Positions 33,104 through 41,547 of a stretch of DNA of 53,511 nucleotides are shown piece by piece (position 1 is the first letter of the stretch; every line of letters starts with the position of its first letter). The position numbers were made by a program, and so were the translations under genes. The notes under the pieces are model-generated. The model was not told the DNA's origin. It saw only the letters and a list, made by a program, of their open reading frames with translations, and did not search any database. The stretch is from Hellea sp964472905 (GTDB lineage: Bacteria > Pseudomonadota > Alphaproteobacteria > Caulobacterales > Maricaulaceae): NCBI GenBank assembly GCA_964472905.1, contig CAYYMI010000012.1, positions 1-53,511 of the forward strand, written 5' to 3'.

Positions 33104-34414
33104 ATGAAAGATAACTCCTCTTTGAGTTCTAGGCGCTTGGCGGCATTTGCTGTCAAAGAGGTTGTCGAGAACCGCATTGCCTTGGAACAAGTGTTAGCAG
33201 GACAACCCGATTACCGCGCTCTTGAAGCACGGGACAGAGCATTTGTCAGGCTCATTGCGGCGACGACCTTTCGGCGTATGGGCCAGATAGAAGCGGCGTT
33301 AAAACCTTTTGTTAAAAAGAAACCGCCCAAACTTGTTTACGCCGCGCTGCAAACAGCCGCCGCTCAAATCCTGTTTTTAGGCACGCCGCCCCATGCCGCT
33401 GTCGGTGAAACGGTGGCTATGCTTAAATCCCGGGGGAGCTCTAAAGGTTTTGCGAATATGGCCAATGCCGTTTTGCGCCGCGTCGCCGAGCAGGGGCCAG
33501 CTTTATCTGGCGCTCTGCCGCCCAAAGCCAATATTCCAGGGTGGATACGCGGGGGATGGGAGCGCGAATTTGGCCGTCATGCGGGCCGCAAACTCGCCGC
33601 GCAGCTCATGCGCGACCCCGTTCTGGATTTGAGCGTTAAATCCGACGCCGTGGGGTGGGCCGAAAAATTAGGCGGACAAGTCATTGGAGCATCGACCGTT
33701 AGGCTTGATAAAATCGGGGATGTGACGGCTTTAGACGGGTTCAAAGATGGCGAATGGTGGGCGCAAGATATTGCGGCGAGTTTACCGGCTCAAATTTTAG
33801 GAGATGTCAAAGGAAAGCGGGTTTTAGATCTGTGCGCAGCACCTGGCGGAAAATCTATGCAATTGGCCGCCCGAGGCGCGATTGTGACGGCTGTCGATAA
33901 ATCCGAAGGTCGTTTGGGCCGTGTTATGCAGAATTTAAAGCGGACAAAACTGTCTGTCGATGTGCATTGCGCCGACGCGTTAGAGTTCGAACCAAAGCAA
34001 GCAGATTACGATATTGTCCTCCTTGACGCGCCGTGCTCAGCAACAGGGACGTTTCGCCGCCATCCAGACGTACTTTATAATAGGTCACCCAAAGATGTGG
34101 CCAATTTAGTGCGCTTGCAAGATAAATTATTGGCCCGCGCAGCTCATTATGTGCGTCCGGGAGGGCAACTATTATATTGCACCTGTTCGCTCCAACCAGA
34201 GGAAGGCGCGCCGCGAATCACTAAATTTTTACAGTCTTTGCCAGATTTTCGCCTTATTCCGATTTTAGCTATTTCAGGCTTATCGCTTCCCGAAACAGCA
34301 TTTTTGGGGGGTTATGTGCGGTCCATACCCTATTTTCTCGACGAAAAAGGGGGGATGGATGGGTTTTTTATCGCTCTGTTAGAGCGCAAAACAGCAAAAG
34401 TAAGGCTACGTTAA
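33104..34414 (+). CDS. rsmB: RsmB/NOP-family rRNA cytosine-C5 methyltransferase
   Basis: The protein methylates cytosine (C967 in E. coli 16S rRNA) using SAM. The 436-residue product combines an N-terminal NusB-like RNA-binding domain (ALEARDRAFVRLIAATTFRR) with a Rossmann methyltransferase: motif I DLCAAPGGKSMQLAARG, motif IV LLDAPCSATGTFRRHPD with the PC Cys, and motif VI LLYCTCSLQPEEG with the TC Cys. It starts the conserved rsmB-rpe-heparinase-purH order, interrupted here by the Ser/Tyr-rich gene. Confidence 0.94.
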   Translation: MKDNSSLSSRRLAAFAVKEVVENRIALEQVLAGQPDYRALEARDRAFVRLIAATTFRRMGQIEAALKPFVKKKPPKLVYAALQTAAAQILFLGTPPHAAVGETVAMLKSRGSSKGFANMANAVLRRVAEQGPALSGALPPKANIPGWIRGGWEREFGRHAGRKLAAQLMRDPVLDLSVKSDAVGWAEKLGGQVIGASTVRLDKIGDVTALDGFKDGEWWAQDIAASLPAQILGDVKGKRVLDLCAAPGGKSMQLAARGAIVTAVDKSEGRLGRVMQNLKRTKLSVDVHCADALEFEPKQADYDIVLLDAPCSATGTFRRHPDVLYNRSPKDVANLVRLQDKLLARAAHYVRPGGQLLYCTCSLQPEEGAPRITKFLQSLPDFRLIPILAISGLSLPETAFLGGYVRSIPYFLDEKGGMDGFFIALLERKTAKVRLR

Positions 34415-34475
34415 CCTTGTTTTGGTCTAAGTTTTGTGAACGAACAGTTTGATGTTTCAAAATGGGAGGCTCAAG

Positions 34476-35426
34476 ATGAGCACGAACAAAATTTTACTTG
34501 GTAGCTTAGTTGCGGCATTTGGCATAACAGGTCTGGCCACTACAGCGGACGCACAATCATCACGTTATGGCGGCAGTAGCAGCTATGGTAATGTTTATAA
34601 CTATGAAAGTGGCCGCAATTGCGGAAATGCCTGTGCGCCAGCGCAGACTTATTCTGGTTCCTCTCGTTACGGCTCAACAGTGACGCAGCCAGCTTATTCA
34701 GGTTCCGTATATCAGCAGGCCCCGGTTTATCAACAAGCGCCTGTCTATGTAGATTGCCGCGCAACAGGTACATGTGCGCCGCAACCCACAACAGTTTACA
34801 CACAGCCGGCGCAAACTTATTCAGCGTCTACTCAGACATACCAAGCTCCTGTACAAACATATCAAGCCCAATCTTATCAGACACAAGCGCCAGCGCAGTG
34901 TCCTGCGGGGACAACGGCTCAATCTGATGGGACATGTTTGCAGTCTGGTTCTGTTTCAAGTTATAGCTCATCATCATCTAGCTATTCAGAGCCAGTCAGT
35001 AGCTATGGCTCATCGTCGAGCTATTCATCGACATCATCTTTACCGGCTGAATGTCCTGCCGGAACTACGCCGCAATCAGACGGAACCTGTATGCAAGGCG
35101 GCAGCGTATCAAGTTACAGCAGCGGGTCTAGCTACGATACAGGATCAAGCTATAGCAGCAGTTCTTCAAGCTACGGTAGCGGATCAAGCTATAGCGGCGG
35201 AACACCCACAAACTGTCCAGCGGGAACAACGGCCCAATCTGATGGAACCTGTATGCAAGGCGGATCAGCGTCGTCTTTCGGCAGTGGTTCAGACTATAGT
35301 AACGCCTATACAGGCGGCAGTGTCGAACTTTATACAGGTGATGCTACGACATCCTCGCAATCCTATGGCTATAGCACAGATGGAAGCTACGGTTCAGGAA
35401 ATGATTACCTGCCAATTCGCAAGTAA
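34476..35426 (+). CDS. Secreted Ser/Tyr/Gly-rich protein with three Cys repeats
   Basis: A 316-residue exported protein: signal peptide (MSTNKILLGSLVAAFGITGL, cleavage near ADAQ), then low-complexity Ser, Tyr, Gln and Gly-rich sequence with many SSYGSS-like units. Three near-identical Cys-bounded units, CPAGTTAQSDGTC and variants, occur at residues 142-154, 193-205 and 247-259, spaced 51 and 54 residues. Extra Cys pairs are at 49/53 and 94/100. Each unit may close by an intramolecular disulfide. Nothing catalytic is seen; a surface or matrix protein is the best guess. GGGAGG is six bases before the ATG. Confidence 0.75.
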   Translation: MSTNKILLGSLVAAFGITGLATTADAQSSRYGGSSSYGNVYNYESGRNCGNACAPAQTYSGSSRYGSTVTQPAYSGSVYQQAPVYQQAPVYVDCRATGTCAPQPTTVYTQPAQTYSASTQTYQAPVQTYQAQSYQTQAPAQCPAGTTAQSDGTCLQSGSVSSYSSSSSSYSEPVSSYGSSSSYSSTSSLPAECPAGTTPQSDGTCMQGGSVSSYSSGSSYDTGSSYSSSSSSYGSGSSYSGGTPTNCPAGTTAQSDGTCMQGGSASSFGSGSDYSNAYTGGSVELYTGDATTSSQSYGYSTDGSYGSGNDYLPIRK

Positions 35427-35446
35427 TTTGATTTGAGACTATTACA

Positions 35447-35480
35447 AAAGCCCGCTCGGTCATACCGCGGCGGGTTTTTT
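35447..35480 (+). terminator. Rho-independent terminator
   Basis: CCCGC (35451-35455) pairs with GCGGG (35470-35474) with an inner CGGT/ACCG stem, followed by six T residues, just after the Ser/Tyr-rich gene. Confidence 0.85.
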
Positions 35481-35532
35481 ATTGCATATATAACAAGACT
35501 CCTTTGCTTGCACCTCACCAACGGCGCTGTTA

Positions 35533-36222
35533 ATGGACTTTATGGCTGACACAATCCTTATATCCCCCTCTATTCTCTCAGCAGATTTTGCTGATCTAGG
35601 CGCAGAAGTACGCGCTATCGATAAAGCGGGCGCGGATATGATCCATATTGATGTTATGGACGGGCATTATGTGCCGAACCTGACGATTGGACCGATGGTT
35701 GTTAAAGCGCTGAAGCCGCATACGCAAAAACCCTTTGATGTCCATTTAATGATATCGCCAGCTGATCCTCTTATTGGGGATTTCATTGATGCTGGCGCTG
35801 ATATTGTCAGCGTTCATCCTGATGCAGGGCCGCATCTCCATCGTACGCTACAAGCCATTAAAGCGGGCGGGGCTAAGGCCGGTCTTGTTTTAAACCCCGG
35901 CACCCATGCTGATGTTGTCGACCCTGTGATAGATCAACTTGATTTGATATTGGTGATGAGCGTCAATCCCGGTTTTGGCGGACAAAGCTTTATCATGTCT
36001 CAACTGGATAAAATTAGAAGCCTATCTGAAAAAATCCAAAAGAGCGGGCGAGAGATTATTCTTGAGGTGGATGGCGGCGTAAACCCTATCACGTCCAAGC
36101 AATGTATAGAGGCTGGCGCGACGGCTTTAGTTGCGGGCAGCGCGGTCTTTAAAGGCGCGGGGAGCTATGCTGAAAATATTGCGGCTTTGCGTCATCCCAT
36201 TAGCGCATCGCGTGTGGCGTAG
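35533..36222 (+). CDS. rpe: Ribulose-phosphate 3-epimerase
   Basis: Rpe interconverts ribulose-5-phosphate and xylulose-5-phosphate in the pentose phosphate pathway. The 229-residue TIM barrel shows ISPSILSADFADLGAEVRA, MIHIDVMDGHYVPNLTIG with catalytic Asp, FDVHLMIS, VSVHPDAG, LVMSVNPGFGGQSF and ILEVDGGVN. The ATG at 35542 is an alternative start. It is followed by the heparinase-like gene 17 bases later. Confidence 0.96.
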   Translation: MDFMADTILISPSILSADFADLGAEVRAIDKAGADMIHIDVMDGHYVPNLTIGPMVVKALKPHTQKPFDVHLMISPADPLIGDFIDAGADIVSVHPDAGPHLHRTLQAIKAGGAKAGLVLNPGTHADVVDPVIDQLDLILVMSVNPGFGGQSFIMSQLDKIRSLSEKIQKSGREIILEVDGGVNPITSKQCIEAGATALVAGSAVFKGAGSYAENIAALRHPISASRVA

Positions 36223-36239
36223 AAAGTCTGAGGCGGAAC

Positions 36240-37991
36240 ATGTCACGGCGTATTCCGTTGTCCCAAACGCTGCTCTCAGCGGTTTCACATTATTATAGAA
36301 AACTGGCGGTAGATCTTGGCGGGCCAATGCGGGCCCTCACACTGAATGCAAGCAAGCCAACAATTTTTCATGCCAATAACCCCTCTTATACATTTGGAGA
36401 TAAAGCCTCTGGATTATCCTTATTGAGCGGGCATTTTGTTTATGCAGGGCAAAGCCTAGATGTTGGCGCGCAAGGCGACCCTTGGACAGTTGCCGTCCCA
36501 TCACAGCGGTTTGCGGCATGGCTGCATGGGTTTAATTGGCTCTCTGATCTGAGTAAATCAGCGGATAAAAATGCCGGTGTTCGCGCGCGCGGACTGATTG
36601 ATAAATGGATTGTGACCTATGGTAAATTCAATAAATTTGCATGGTCAGCTGATGTTTTAACAGACAGGCTTTATAATTGGCTTAGGCTTTGGGCGCCTTT
36701 ATTGACGGGTGATAATATGTCTGATGCGGCGCAGCTCAGACGCCAATCCGTTCTTCGTCAGCTCAAATATCTTCGCCGCATATATAAGCGAACATCGCCA
36801 GGTCTCTATCGTCTCAAAGCAGCCGCTGTTCTCGCGCTGGGCGGTATGCGCCTGAAAGATAAATCCGAGCGGTTTCTGGGCCAAGGACTAGACTGGCTGG
36901 ATGATGAAATTGAACAGCAAATCTTGCCAGATGGCGGACATATTTCGCGCAGCCCTGAAAAGAGCCTTGAAGCGCTTGAGATTTTAATCACGCTGGATAG
37001 TCTCTTACAATCTCGCGGCGTGGAAGGCTCCAAAGCGATGAGCCGAGCCATTGACCGCCTCTCGCCTGTCATTGCTTTCTTTACAGGCGCAGATGGGGCG
37101 CTCGCAAATTTTAATGGCGGCGGGGAAACCTCGACCGCGCGGGTTAAAGCGGTGATGAAAGCTGCGCAAAAGCTGCGCAAATCTGGCCCGATAAAGGCCT
37201 TTGGATATTGTCCTCATTCAGGGTTTCAGCGTGTTGACCATGACGGAACAGTCTTGCTCATTGATGCTGGGTCAACGCCGCCCCGTCCATTTGATCTCAG
37301 CTCACATGTGGCGCCTCTTGCGTTCGAGCTCTCAACAAAATTAGGCCGCATCGTGGTCAATTGCGGCTGGTCAGAGCAGCAAGCTCTGCGGTTTAGGCGG
37401 CCCGTCCGGTCAACGGCGGCGCATAGTACATTGACCTTGAACGACAGCGATGCAGGTACTTTGATCAATGAGGGATGGAAAGAAACGGTTTTAGGCAGCG
37501 CCGTGGACCGTGAATCCGGCCCCGTCAATGCCACGCGCAAAGAACAGAAAATGGGAACATGGCTTGAAGCGTCGCATGATGGCTACCGCGAAGACACAGG
37601 GCTTACCCATAAACGGCGGTTTTTTATGTCCATTGAAGGCGATGATCTTCGCGGTGAAGATAGTCTTTGCGTCCCGCTTGGCGCGGCGCCTTTGTCTCGG
37701 GCTGAAATTCCATTTGATATTCGCTTTCATTTACACCCCAATGTTCGCGTGAGCCTATCCCAAGATCAACAAAGCGCGCTGCTTATTCAGGGCGGCAAAG
37801 CCGGATGGCGCTTTCGCACAGATGGCGGCCCGCTTAAAATAGAAAACTCGGTTTATCTAGGAACGGGTACCAAGCCTGTTAAAAGCCAACAAATTATCAT
37901 ATCCGGCAATGCTTTTTGCGACGGTGACGGCACAACGAAAAGTAATTGTGTGCGCTGGTCGTTTAAAAAGCTGGAATCGCGCAAGACTTAA
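36240..37991 (+). CDS. Heparinase II/III family protein
   Basis: A 583-residue protein with an N-terminal alpha/alpha toroid (about residues 60-330, including DEIEQQILPDGGHISRSPEK) and a C-terminal heparinase II/III beta domain (about 330-560, with DGTVLLIDAGSTPPRPFDL and TAAHSTLTLNDSD). Family members are polysaccharide lyases. No secretion signal is evident here, which is usual for this rpe-purH-linked subfamily, whose substrate is unknown. It is co-directional with rpe and purH, a conserved neighbourhood in Alphaproteobacteria. Confidence 0.87.
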   Translation: MSRRIPLSQTLLSAVSHYYRKLAVDLGGPMRALTLNASKPTIFHANNPSYTFGDKASGLSLLSGHFVYAGQSLDVGAQGDPWTVAVPSQRFAAWLHGFNWLSDLSKSADKNAGVRARGLIDKWIVTYGKFNKFAWSADVLTDRLYNWLRLWAPLLTGDNMSDAAQLRRQSVLRQLKYLRRIYKRTSPGLYRLKAAAVLALGGMRLKDKSERFLGQGLDWLDDEIEQQILPDGGHISRSPEKSLEALEILITLDSLLQSRGVEGSKAMSRAIDRLSPVIAFFTGADGALANFNGGGETSTARVKAVMKAAQKLRKSGPIKAFGYCPHSGFQRVDHDGTVLLIDAGSTPPRPFDLSSHVAPLAFELSTKLGRIVVNCGWSEQQALRFRRPVRSTAAHSTLTLNDSDAGTLINEGWKETVLGSAVDRESGPVNATRKEQKMGTWLEASHDGYREDTGLTHKRRFFMSIEGDDLRGEDSLCVPLGAAPLSRAEIPFDIRFHLHPNVRVSLSQDQQSALLIQGGKAGWRFRTDGGPLKIENSVYLGTGTKPVKSQQIIISGNAFCDGDGTTKSNCVRWSFKKLESRKT

Positions 37992-38086
37992 AGACTAAGC
38001 TTAGCCTTAATCGTCCTCACGGCTTGTGACCTTGGGCCCGTCATGTTACCTCGCGGCAAAAATAACCCGTGAATGGATTCGCCACT

Positions 38087-39721
38087 ATGCCAGCGCCTAA
38101 CCCTGATCTTCCGCCCTTTGATCCATCGCGTCTGGCTCCGGTCAAACGCGCCTTGATATCTGTCTCGGATAAATCCCGTCTTATCGACCAAGCCCAAGCC
38201 TTACATGCGCGCGGTGTTAAATTAGTCTCGACGGGCGGCACGCACAAAGCCATCAGCGCGGCAGGCATTCCCGTCAAAGATGTCTCGGAGCTGACAAAAT
38301 TTCCAGAGATGATGGATGGCCGCGTCAAGACACTCCATCCTATGGTCCATGGCGGATTGCTGGGGGATCGTGATCTGGACTCGCACAAAGATGCCATGCA
38401 TAATCACGGCATTCTTTCCATCGATCTGTTGATTGTTAATTTATACCCCTTTGAAAAAGCTGTCGCCGATGGTGGCTCTTATGAAATGTGTGTGGAAAAT
38501 ATAGATATTGGCGGGCCAGCCATGATTCGCGCGGCGGCCAAAAACCATGCCCATGTGGCGGTTTGCACGGACGCCGAAGATGTTGATGCAGTGCTGGCTG
38601 ATATGGACGCGCATGACAATCAGACGTCAGGCACACTCCGCCAAAAACTCGCGGCGAAAACCTATGCCCGCTCCGCCGCTTATGACGCCTCGATTGCCAA
38701 TTACTTTGCCGATCATATGGGCGATATGGCCCCGCCTTTTCGCGCGCAGGCAGGGAGCCTGAAACAGACATTACGCTATGGCGAGAACCCGCATCAAACG
38801 GCGGCCTTTTACGCCGATGGGTCAGAGCGCCCCGGCGTGGCAACCGCCAAGCAGCTGCAAGGCAAGGCTATGTCTTATAACAACATCAATGACACGGACG
38901 CGGCCTATGAGCTGGTGGCCGAATTTGGCCGCAACTGCGAAGGCGCGCGGCCAGCTGTGGCGATTATCAAACATGCCAATCCTTGCGGCGTGGCCGTAGC
39001 GGATGATTTTCTGACCGCTTATAAAAACGCGCTGGCCTGTGACCCTGTTTCGGCCTTTGGCGGGATTGTCGCGCTAAACGGCCGCCTCGATAAGGCAACA
39101 GCGACAGAGATATTGAAAGTCTTTACAGAGGTCGTCATTGCGCCCTCGGCTGATGATGACGCGACCGCTCTCTTTGCGAAAAAGAAAAACTTGCGGCTCT
39201 TAATCGTGGATGACCTGCCTGACCCTCTCGCCCCGTCTATGACGCAGCGTAATGTGGCGGGCGGGATTTTGGTGCAAGACCGCGATAATGGCTATGTCGC
39301 CGATGCGGACCTCAAAGTCGTGACGAAACGCAAACCGACGGATGCCGAGATGGCCGACCTGCGCATGGCGTGGAAAGTCGCCAAACACGTCAAATCCAAC
39401 GCGATTATCTATGTCAAAGACGGCTCAACCGCAGGCATAGGCGCAGGCCAGATGAGCCGGATTGACAGCGCCAGAATTGCCGCCCGCAAAGCTGAAGACG
39501 CGCAAGCCGCCGCGGGATGGAGTGAGCCTCGCACAAAAGGATGTGCTTGTGCCTCAGACGCTTTCTTTCCGTTTGCCGACGGCATGCTCGCCGCCGCCAG
39601 CGCCGGCGCAACCGCCATCATCCAACCCGGCGGCAGCATTAGAGATGATGAGGTGATTAAGGCCGCGGATGAGCAAGGCATCGCCATGGTCTTTACAGGG
39701 ATGCGGCACTTTAGGCACTAA
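38087..39721 (+). CDS. purH: Bifunctional AICAR transformylase/IMP cyclohydrolase
   Basis: PurH does the last two steps of IMP synthesis. The 544-residue product has the N-terminal MGS-like IMP cyclohydrolase domain (ALISVSDKSRLIDQAQALHA, LVSTGGTHKAI, DGRVKTLHPMVHGGLLGDR) and the C-terminal AICAR transformylase (LRYGENPHQTAAFY, AIIKHANPCGVAVA, KSNAIIYVKDG, DAFFPFADGM). An in-frame GTG at 38069 is possible; neither start has a strong ribosome-binding site. Two hairpins follow the stop. Confidence 0.97.
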   Translation: MPAPNPDLPPFDPSRLAPVKRALISVSDKSRLIDQAQALHARGVKLVSTGGTHKAISAAGIPVKDVSELTKFPEMMDGRVKTLHPMVHGGLLGDRDLDSHKDAMHNHGILSIDLLIVNLYPFEKAVADGGSYEMCVENIDIGGPAMIRAAAKNHAHVAVCTDAEDVDAVLADMDAHDNQTSGTLRQKLAAKTYARSAAYDASIANYFADHMGDMAPPFRAQAGSLKQTLRYGENPHQTAAFYADGSERPGVATAKQLQGKAMSYNNINDTDAAYELVAEFGRNCEGARPAVAIIKHANPCGVAVADDFLTAYKNALACDPVSAFGGIVALNGRLDKATATEILKVFTEVVIAPSADDDATALFAKKKNLRLLIVDDLPDPLAPSMTQRNVAGGILVQDRDNGYVADADLKVVTKRKPTDAEMADLRMAWKVAKHVKSNAIIYVKDGSTAGIGAGQMSRIDSARIAARKAEDAQAAAGWSEPRTKGCACASDAFFPFADGMLAAASAGATAIIQPGGSIRDDEVIKAADEQGIAMVFTGMRHFRH

Positions 39722-39740
39722 AATCGCAATCGGCGTCTTG

Positions 39741-39765
39741 GGAATTGATACGGGGTATCAATTCC
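39741..39765 (+). terminator. Hairpin after purH
   Basis: A perfect 10-pair stem, GGAATTGATA (39741-39750) with TATCAATTCC (39756-39765), with a CGGGG loop, 20 bases past the purH stop. Outer arms AAATCGCAATC (39721-39731) and GATTACGATTT (39770-39780) can also pair, making a larger stem. No T-run follows. Confidence 0.55.
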
Positions 39766-39788
39766 AGATGATTACGATTTTAGCAAAT

Positions 39789-39811
39789 GGTCGGGCGCTG
39801 AACGCCCGACC
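39789..39811 (-). terminator. Hairpin after the YjzC-like gene
   Basis: A perfect 9-pair GC-rich stem, GGTCGGGCG (39789-39797) with CGCCCGACC (39803-39811), 20 bases past the stop of the minus-strand YjzC-like gene, so it is the likely terminator for that gene. Confidence 0.55.
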
Positions 39812-39830
39812 TGAATTTTGACAGGTTAAG

Positions 39831-40007
39831 CTAAGCGTATTGCTGAAGAATCCAGTTTACAGCTCTTCTGTCGTAAGGTGGCATGCGGTTCCCACGCGCT
39901 ATGGGCGCGGTTTCCGTATAACATTCTGCCCGCCAGACACCTGACTCTGGACAAATTTTACCTGTACTTACTTTAGTGCCCAGTGGGACTTTTCTTTGGT
40001 TCGCCAT
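39831..40007 (-). CDS. YjzC-like small protein
   Basis: A 58-residue basic protein beginning MANQRKVPLGTKVSTGKICP and containing SGVWRAECYTETAP. The GTKVSTGKICPESGVW pattern resembles the small YjzC family of unknown function. ATG 40007 has a GGGAG ribosome-binding site six bases upstream; the frame is open to 40202, but that extension looks non-coding and runs through a strong hairpin. The upstream region contains a CtrA box. Confidence 0.6.
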   Translation of the reverse strand: MANQRKVPLGTKVSTGKICPESGVWRAECYTETAPIARGNRMPPYDRRAVNWILQQYA

Positions 40008-40093
40008 TTGGCTCTCCCATATTGAAGACCCTTGATGCGAAGACTCGTTCGTGTAAAAAGAACAAATCAGTGCCTTAAGGGCGTTGGTTTTAA

Positions 40094-40139
40094 GCGGAGA
40101 CTGTCTCAACTTTTTAGCGAGATGAGAGACAGTCCCCGC
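40094..40139 (-). ncRNA. Candidate structured RNA or long leader hairpin
   Basis: GCGGAGACTGTCTC (40094-40107) pairs with 40126-40139 over 13 of 14 positions, one A/C mismatch, around an 18-base loop. It lies between a CtrA box and the YjzC-like gene. No known RNA family is recognised, so the call is tentative; a repeat-element remnant is an alternative. Confidence 0.3.
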
Positions 40140-40233
40140 CACTTTATCGACGAAGATTCTCCTCGACACTACATTTAGTGCTGATTTACCACCATTCGTC
40201 AACTGATTGTGTGCCGAAAAAGCAAATATTTAG

Positions 40234-40248
40234 TTAATGAGAGGTTAA
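40234..40248 (-). promoter_or_regulatory. Perfect CtrA box in the 40 kb intergenic region
   Basis: TTAATGAGAGGTTAA is an exact TTAA-N7-TTAA match. A TTGACG hexamer lies downstream of it on the minus strand (around 40203-40198), so a minus-strand promoter is plausible. Confidence 0.5.
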
Positions 40249-40370
40249 AAAATATAGTTAATTTTCAAAGTCTTAACAAAATTGAGCGATTTATTTGTTT
40301 CGGTTCAGCAACGAATTGCGATTGTTTGGTACATAATAACCGAAAAAACACCAAAACGAATCAGCCGCTC

Positions 40371-40655
40371 TCACCCAAACCGCTCCACAACCTTTTCTAA
40401 TTCTGGCAATTTATCGCGTTTGGCCACACGCAATTCATAATCCTTTTGCAGATTAAGCCAAAAACCTGCGCTCATATTAAAGAACAAGCCAAAGCGTAAA
40501 GACATATCGGCTGTGATTGCGCGTTTGCCGTCGATGATCTTTTTAATGGCTGCGCGGTCAACACCAATGGCCCGTGCAAAACTGCCAGGTTTCACACCGA
40601 GGTCATCTAGGAAGTCTTCTTTTAGCATTACGCCGGGGTGTTCAATTGGTATCAT
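40371..40655 (-). CDS. higA: HigA-family antitoxin
   Basis: A 94-residue XRE-type helix-turn-helix protein starting MIPIEHPGVMLKEDFLDDLG, the classic HigA/VapI antitoxin opening, with GSFARAIGVDRAAIKKIIDG as the helix-turn-helix and ADMSLRFGLFFNMSAGFWLN downstream. It is preceded by the toxin gene 28 bases away, the reversed order (toxin first) characteristic of higBA. It would bind its own promoter and neutralise HigB. ATG 40655 is preferred to the longer frame. Confidence 0.93.
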   Translation of the reverse strand: MIPIEHPGVMLKEDFLDDLGVKPGSFARAIGVDRAAIKKIIDGKRAITADMSLRFGLFFNMSAGFWLNLQKDYELRVAKRDKLPELEKVVERFG

Positions 40656-40683
40656 TGTAATAACCTTTCCAATAACTCTGTGG

Positions 40684-40965
40684 TTAGTGATAGTCGATGA
40701 ATTGCACATCAAAGGCGTCACCGTCTTTCCATTTAAAAATTATGCGCCATTGAGCATTGACCCAAATGGCATAAAAATCTTTCAAATCACCTGTTTTCTT
40801 CTCGAGCTTATTTGAGGGCGGAACCCGCAAATCTTCTAATGTTTGTGCGGCCTCTATATAGCGCAGCCGCCGCAAGGCTTTACGCTGGAGGTCTTTATCA
40901 AGTCTTTTGACATATCGACCCTCATAAATTTGGGCTGTCCTTTTATCCGCAAAAGATTTTATCAC
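40684..40965 (-). CDS. higB: HigB/RelE-family toxin
   Basis: A 93-residue RelE-superfamily toxin: MIKSFADKRTAQIYEGRYVK at the start, ALRRLRYIEAAQTLEDLRVP and YAIWVNAQWRIIFKWKDGDA near the end. HigB toxins cut mRNA on the translating ribosome; the conserved WRIIFKW basic/aromatic segment matches. It is the first gene of the higBA pair. Such modules move between genomes, though no mobility gene is nearby. Confidence 0.93.
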   Translation of the reverse strand: MIKSFADKRTAQIYEGRYVKRLDKDLQRKALRRLRYIEAAQTLEDLRVPPSNKLEKKTGDLKDFYAIWVNAQWRIIFKWKDGDAFDVQFIDYH

Positions 40966-41004
40966 TGATGTTGTTTACGGGACAACAAGTTGCCTGTCAA
41001 GCAA

Positions 41005-41448
41005 CTATTCGTTCAGACCCCATCCACCTTTCCCCGTCACCTTCCTCAGAACCAGATACAGGAACAGCCCAATAGGTCCGAGCATGAAGGTCAGGAGTAG
41101 GCAGGGTATTAAGAGCCAGTGACTAAATCCGCGTCTTTGCGCATCTCTCGCTTCCCATGCGCCGACGAATAAATCAAAGACCAGATAATGCGTCCAGCCT
41201 ATGACCATGCCGACATCCGATCTAAACAGCGTGCGAACGCCGTCAATAGAGGTAAAACCGCCGCCTTCCGCGCCGTGGCCCATAGCGGCCATGACCAACC
41301 CGCCCATATAAACCGCGCCGAGGAGCAGGGGGTAAAACATGGAATGGACAAGCTTTTCTGTCCCGCTCCATTTTGGGGCTAAAATCAACAAAGCCCAAGC
41401 GGGCATAACGGAGAGGTTCACGAGAGAGAAAAGAAGATCGTAAGTCAT
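41005..41448 (-). CDS. ABA4-like (DUF4281) membrane protein
   Basis: A 147-residue integral membrane protein with about four helices and the DUF4281/ABA4-like signature: FSLVNLSVMPAWALLILAP at the start, MVIGWTHYLVFDLFVGAWEA in the middle and LTFMLGPIGLFLYLVLR at the end. In plants ABA4 acts in neoxanthin synthesis; bacterial members are uncharacterised. The assignment to family is good, the function unknown. Confidence 0.8.
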   Translation of the reverse strand: MTYDLLFSLVNLSVMPAWALLILAPKWSGTEKLVHSMFYPLLLGAVYMGGLVMAAMGHGAEGGGFTSIDGVRTLFRSDVGMVIGWTHYLVFDLFVGAWEARDAQRRGFSHWLLIPCLLLTFMLGPIGLFLYLVLRKVTGKGGWGLNE

Positions 41449-41547
41449 GCTCTATCTTACGCGGTGATAGGGTTTCGCCAAGCGCTTTTTGGGCGCGCAA
41501 AACTTGGCCCTATATTTGCTTCAGCTTAGGCCTATAAGGAATTTATT

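Larger units (their letters stand above)
40008..40370. other. Structured 363-base intergenic region
   Basis: No gene is supported here. It holds a large imperfect hairpin at 40094-40139, a small dyad (CACTA/TAGTG) near 40168-40181, and a perfect CtrA box at 40234-40248. The distance from the CtrA box to the YjzC-like start (over 220 bases) leaves room for a long leader or a separate small RNA on the minus strand. Confidence 0.5.

Noticed and set aside
39744..39762. FNR-like site TTGATA...TATCAA
   Set aside because: Spacer is too long for FNR (needs TTGAT-N4-ATCAA); it is the stem of the purH terminator hairpin.
39831..40202. Longer 123-codon form of the YjzC-like gene from TTG 40202
   Set aside because: The extension runs through the 40094-40139 hairpin, has poor coding character, and ATG 40007 has a good ribosome-binding site.
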